Assembly: GCA_903920485.1 (NCBI GenBank)
Contig: CAIXMG010000012.1
Coordinates: 1-6,645, forward strand
DNA from: an uncultured bacterium
Lineage (GTDB): Bacteria; Patescibacteriota; Minisyncoccia; Phycocordibacterales; UBA1006
Length of the DNA: 6,645 nt
Direction of reading: 5' to 3'
Made by a program: the position numbers and the translations under genes. Positions 4,897-6,645 of the stretch are shown one piece after another. The notes under the pieces were generated by a model, which was not told the origin of the DNA, did not search any database, and saw nothing but the letters and a program-made list of their open reading frames with translations. How positions within the stretch are numbered: the first letter of the stretch is position 1; each line of letters opens with the position of its first letter.

Positions 4897-4917
4897 AATA
4901 GAATCCAGGTGTGGCTC

Positions 4918-4960
4918 GCTCCTCTTACCAAGAGGAGCTCCGCGAAGCGGGGAGGAGTTA
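4918..4960 (+). repeat. Palindromic repeat, family II half-element (copy 2)
   Basis: 9-bp perfect stem with a 3-nt loop (GCTCCTCTT 4918-4926 against AAGAGGAGC 4930-4938), then CCGC-gaa-GCGG (4940-4950), then GGAGGAGTTA. The last bases are the ruvX stop codon on the other strand, so the element ends exactly at the gene. It pairs head to head with 4816-4896 as 72-130 does with 150-226. Confidence 0.65.
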
Positions 4961-5374
4961 GTCCTGCTTATCCAAATACCTCTGCAACATGATGGCCGCT
5001 GCCCGGTCGTCGATTGGGTCCTGGGATTTCGGGCTTCCCCGCTTGTCGGCAATCGGCTTTCTCCAGTCGAAGGCCTTCACGGCACTTGATGAGAACCGCT
5101 CGTCAGCAAGTGCAACCGGCACGCCTGTCAGCTTGTACAATTCTTCGACGAAGGCATCGATGTCCTCCATGATGAAATTCCGCTCACCCGACTGGTCGAG
5201 GGAGTTTCCTACGACGATCTTGCCCACGTTCTCGTTCACGACCAGGTTCACGATCTCGCCCAAAGCCTTTGCGCCGCTCGCAACAATCTCCTTGGGAAAG
5301 GCGAATTCTCCCGACTCGTCGGAAATCGCCACGCCGATCCGTTTGCTGCCATAGTCGATACCCAGGTATTTCAT
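4958..5374 (-). CDS. ruvX: Putative pre-16S rRNA nuclease / Holliday-junction resolvase-like protein RuvX (YqgF)
   Basis: YqgF/RuvX proteins have an RNase H-like fold; in E. coli the protein takes part in 16S rRNA 5' end maturation, and the family has also been proposed to resolve Holliday junctions. The 138-residue product equals the E. coli length. It has the first acidic strand KYLGIDYGSKRIGVAISDE (2-20, D7), the second motif KIVVGNSLDQSGE (52-64), ADERFSSSAV (90-99, E92) and DPIDDRAAAIMLQRYL (119-134, D122 and D123). In the second motif the usual Gly-Leu-Pro is Gly-Asn-Ser; the acidic active-site positions are intact. The frame runs on to 5680 through a tRNA and repeats, but the family start is the ATG at 5374, 6 nt after a TGCTATACT box. 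The stop codon touches a palindromic repeat. Confidence 0.95.
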   Translation of the reverse strand: MKYLGIDYGSKRIGVAISDESGEFAFPKEIVASGAKALGEIVNLVVNENVGKIVVGNSLDQSGERNFIMEDIDAFVEELYKLTGVPVALADERFSSSAVKAFDWRKPIADKRGSPKSQDPIDDRAAAIMLQRYLDKQD

Positions 5375-5380
5375 GGGGCG

Positions 5381-5389
5381 AGTATAGCA
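5381..5389 (-). promoter_or_regulatory. Extended -10 promoter of ruvX
   Basis: On the minus strand TGCTATACT, then CGCCCC and the ATG. The expected +1 is the A of the start codon. The usual -35 position falls in the GC-rich tail of the adjoining repeat and does not match a -35 box. Confidence 0.7.
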
Positions 5390-5393
5390 CAAG

Positions 5394-5428
5394 ACCGTAC
5401 CCCTCCGGCCTACGGGCACCTCCCCTTT
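5394..5428 (-). repeat. Truncated family I repeat (tail and second hairpin only)
   Basis: On the minus strand it reads GGGGAGGTGCCCGTAGGCC and then GGAGGGGTACGGT: the right half of the family I element. The left arm of the main stem and the CTTACGTTGTC head are missing, replaced by the tail of the next copy at 5432. Confidence 0.65.
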
Positions 5429-5431
5429 CTT

Positions 5432-5560
5432 ACCGTACCCCCTCGTCACTCGCAGGGCCTCGTGCCACTCTACACTCACTGCGCTCGGACCGATTTCCGA
5501 TCGGAACGGAAATCGCCCCTTGCCAGGGGGAGACAACGTAAGTGCACCAAGAGATCTCAG
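5432..5560 (-). repeat. Expanded family I repeat (copy 3) with an internal palindrome
   Basis: On the minus strand it begins CTGAGATCT and CTTACGTTGTC, then a weaker main stem (CCCC/GGGG around 5516-5530), and ends GAGGGGGTACGGT. Between them lies an extra block with a perfect 12-bp palindrome TTCCGATCGGAA (5495-5506), nested in the inverted repeat CGATTTCC (5491-5498) / GGAAATCG (5508-5515). It lies directly before the tRNA-Ser promoter, where the other composites have a family II half. Confidence 0.65.
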
Positions 5561-5565
5561 GTCAC

Positions 5566-5593
5566 TTGAAAAACCTTTCAAATAGTGTATTAT
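5566..5593 (+). promoter_or_regulatory. Promoter of tRNA-Ser
   Basis: TTGAAA (5566-5571) and TATTAT (5588-5593), 16-bp spacer, each 5 of 6 to consensus. Expected start is at or one base before the mature tRNA 5' end. It is the strongest-looking promoter in the window. Confidence 0.8.
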
Positions 5594-5600
5594 CTTCCTC

Positions 5601-5685
5601 GGAAGTGTGGCCGAGCGGTTTAAGGCAACAGTCTTGAAAACTGTCGTATCGAAAGGTACCGTGAGTTCGAATCTCACCACTTCCG
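5601..5685 (+). tRNA. tRNA-Ser(UGA)
   Basis: Class II tRNA: acceptor GGAAGTG/CACTTCC, D arm GCC-GAGCGGTTTAA-GGC, anticodon stem ACAGT/ACTGT with loop CTTGAAA (anticodon TGA), a long variable arm GTATC-gaaa-GGTAC, and T arm GTGAG-TTCGAAT-CTCAC. The discriminator is G. The following bases are CAG, so CCA is not encoded. It marks the boundary between GC-richer DNA on the left and more AT-rich DNA on the right. Confidence 0.96.
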
Positions 5686-5710
5686 CAGAGAATATTTAGT
5701 ATCGGACTAG

Positions 5711-5740
5711 ACTCAAGAGCCCTAAAGGGGCATTTTGAGT
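5711..5740 (+). terminator. Likely terminator of tRNA-Ser, adjoining the deaminase promoter
   Basis: ACTCAA (5711-5716) pairs with TTGAGT (5735-5740) around an inner GCCC-taaag-GGGC stem, with ATTTT after the inner stem. The hairpin ends at the base before the TATAAT box of the next gene, so it occupies the place of a -35 region. Confidence 0.55.
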
Positions 5741-5746
5741 TATAAT
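5741..5746 (+). promoter_or_regulatory. -10 box of the deaminase gene
   Basis: A consensus TATAAT followed by 6 nt (AAAAAT) and the ATG at 5753. No -35 match is visible, as that region is the hairpin at 5711-5740. A leaderless transcript is predicted. Confidence 0.6.
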
Positions 5747-5752
5747 AAAAAT

Positions 5753-6244
5753 ATGGAAAAACATCCTCAAGAAAAATTTATGCTGGGAGCGATCAAAGAG
5801 GCCCAAAATTCTGCCTCGTCTGGACAATATGCTCTTGGCGCTGTTGTTGTAGACAGTAATGGAGATATCATCGCAACGGAACATACCACCCTTCATGAAC
5901 ACAATGACCCAACATGTCATGCCGAAGTTAACGCGATTCGCTCGGCTTGTTTAAAAAATGAAAGCAGATATCTCCCCGGTTGCTGGTTATATACGACTCT
6001 AGAACCATGCCCAATGTGTACCTCTGCGGCAATATGGGCAAAAATGAAAGGCATCGTCTTCGGCGCCTCACAAGAAGATGCTCAGGATTTCGGAAAAGGC
6101 TTAGAAGATAAAAAGTTTACTTGGAGACAAATTGATGTTTCTTCAAAAGACATCGTTGAAAAAGGTGATCCTAAAATACACCTTGTCGAGAGGTTTATGC
6201 AGGATGAATGCAAGAAATTATTCGATTTTGCTAAAAACGACTAG
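5753..6244 (+). CDS. Nucleoside/guanine-deaminase-like protein (cytidine deaminase superfamily)
   Basis: The 163-residue product is a zinc-dependent deaminase: HAEVNAI (56-62) supplies the zinc-binding H56 and the proton-shuttling E58, and EPCPMC (84-89) supplies zinc ligands C86 and C89. NDPTCHAEVNAIRSAC (51-66) and PCPMC, rather than the PCVMC common in TadA, favour the guanine/nucleoside deaminase branch; a tRNA adenosine deaminase role cannot be excluded. The C-terminal region (about 110-163) is longer than in a minimal TadA and helps close the active site in GuaD-like proteins. The start at 5753 is chosen from the TATAAT box 6 nt before it; an in-frame upstream ATG at 5735 lies before the promoter. 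Codon use is richer in A/T than in the genes to the left (one 60-nt line, 6121-6180, has 19 G+C, against 37 in 4081-4140), which hints at a different origin. Confidence 0.92.
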   Translation: MEKHPQEKFMLGAIKEAQNSASSGQYALGAVVVDSNGDIIATEHTTLHEHNDPTCHAEVNAIRSACLKNESRYLPGCWLYTTLEPCPMCTSAAIWAKMKGIVFGASQEDAQDFGKGLEDKKFTWRQIDVSSKDIVEKGDPKIHLVERFMQDECKKLFDFAKND

Positions 6245-6377
6245 TGGCTCATATGCCTCATCTTAAGCCCTGAAACTTTTCCAAACAATCCTTATGCCGC
6301 CTCACAGGTTCAGTACTTAACCCACCTGCCCCGCAGAGAAAAGATCTTTGGAATCTCATGAGACATCCCCGGAAGGA
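6245..6377. other. Intergenic stretch without visible features
   Basis: I see no credible coding frame, no strong hairpin with a U-tract and no copy of the palindromic repeats here. The deaminase gene therefore has no obvious terminator of its own. The open frame on the minus strand across this stretch lacks any family resemblance and runs into the next gene's promoter. Confidence 0.5.
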
Positions 6378-6406
6378 TTGCCAACCCCCTCTTGCCATAA
6401 TATGAT
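6378..6406 (+). promoter_or_regulatory. Promoter of the 3'-terminal unknown gene
   Basis: TTGCCA (6378-6383) and TATGAT (6401-6406), 17-bp spacer, each 5 of 6 to consensus. The ATG follows 8 nt after the -10 box. The -35 box is identical to that of tRNA-Leu. Confidence 0.65.
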
Positions 6407-6414
6407 TAGGTAAT

Positions 6415-6645
6415 ATGAAAAAAAGAGATGTAACGGCGAACAAAGAGACACGCATATATTTAGGGACGTGGCTTCAAAGAACGTCGCTCCACCTCAAAGA
6501 ACTCTATGATTTTCTTGACGAAAAAAACAATGCCGAGGGGTTAGATGCTAAAAGACTTGATGCGTTGCGCAAAGAAGTCGGAATAGAGGGTACGACGTTT
6601 TACAGACAACGCGGCTTTGATTTCGTCCACTCTAAGGCCGGTATC
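6415..6645 (+). CDS. Unrecognised protein, N-terminal 77 residues, cut by the window edge
   Basis: The frame is open from the ATG at 6415 to the end of the window. I do not recognise the family. The visible part starts with a basic MKKRDV, then ETRIYLGTWLQRTSLHLKEL (11-30), which looks like a soluble amphipathic helix, an acidic linker (DEKNNAEG, 35-42), a second helical stretch GLDAKRLDALRKEVGI (42-57) and GTTFYRQRGFDFVHSKAGI at the cut. No signal peptide, membrane segment or zinc motif is seen. A 5-of-6 promoter stands directly before it. Codon use is A/T-leaning like that of the deaminase gene. The reading is supported by the promoter, the lack of stops over 231 nt and a plausible protein composition. 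Confidence 0.7.
   Translation, partial: MKKRDVTANKETRIYLGTWLQRTSLHLKELYDFLDEKNNAEGLDAKRLDALRKEVGIEGTTFYRQRGFDFVHSKAGI

Noticed and set aside
5375..5680. N-terminal extension of ruvX by about 100 residues
   Set aside because: It is translated tRNA-Ser antisense and palindromic repeats. The RuvX family start and a promoter box lie at 5374-5389.
5696..5920. Minus-strand frame opposite the deaminase start
   Set aside because: It overlaps the terminator, promoter and coding region of the deaminase gene and has no recognisable features.
6286..6380. 8-bp inverted repeat CAATCCTT / AAGGATTG, 79 nt apart
   Set aside because: A match of this length at such distance is not unlikely by chance in this interval, and no further symmetry surrounds it.
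5686..6645. Integrated element with attachment sites at tRNA-Ser
   Set aside because: No integrase and no repeat of the tRNA 3' end are visible in the window; only the change in composition remains as a hint.

Overview
The window looks like chromosomal DNA of a small-genome bacterium, most likely of the Patescibacteria (Candidate Phyla Radiation). This is inference. It rests on short, domain-stripped housekeeping proteins (an RluA-type pseudouridine synthase without an S4 domain, a standalone MetRS-type tRNA-binding domain), an isolated PilM-like actin-fold protein, a membrane-anchored Thr/Ser/Pro-rich protein, and intergenic GC-rich palindromic repeats. Gene content is mainly translation, RNA modification, DNA maintenance and envelope. 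I see no CRISPR array, transposase, toxin-antitoxin pair or recognisable defence operon.

Layout. Bases 1-37: the 5' half of a tRNA-Leu (minus strand). Bases 72-226: a composite palindromic repeat. Bases 233-1586, minus strand, transcribed right to left: tRNA-Val(UAC), an RluA-family pseudouridine synthase, rplS (ribosomal protein L19) and a terminator. The synthase start codon lies 5 nt from the mature tRNA 3' end. Bases 1687-1761: tRNA-Arg(UCU), plus strand, driven from promoters interleaved with those of tRNA-Val. Bases 1790-3663, minus strand: a PilM-like protein followed by a membrane-anchored protein of unknown function. Bases 3703-4305, plus strand: a DedA-family membrane protein, divergent from the PilM-like gene over a 39-bp gap that holds a symmetric pair of -10 boxes. 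Bases 4347-5374, minus strand: a tRNA-binding-domain protein and ruvX (yqgF), separated by a second composite repeat. Bases 5394-5560: a rearranged third repeat. Bases 5601-6645, plus strand: tRNA-Ser(UGA), a nucleoside/guanine-deaminase-like protein and the beginning of an unrecognised gene. From about base 5700 the DNA is visibly more AT-rich than what precedes it.

Two themes run through the window. First, most protein genes have a -10 box 6-8 nt before the start codon, so their mRNAs should be leaderless or nearly so; rplS is the exception, with a longer leader and a Shine-Dalgarno sequence. Second, two intergenic regions hold the same composite repeat in opposite orientations, made of two different palindromic half-elements placed head to head, with their tails ending at the neighbouring promoter or gene end. 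No interval longer than about 230 bp lacks a gene or RNA.
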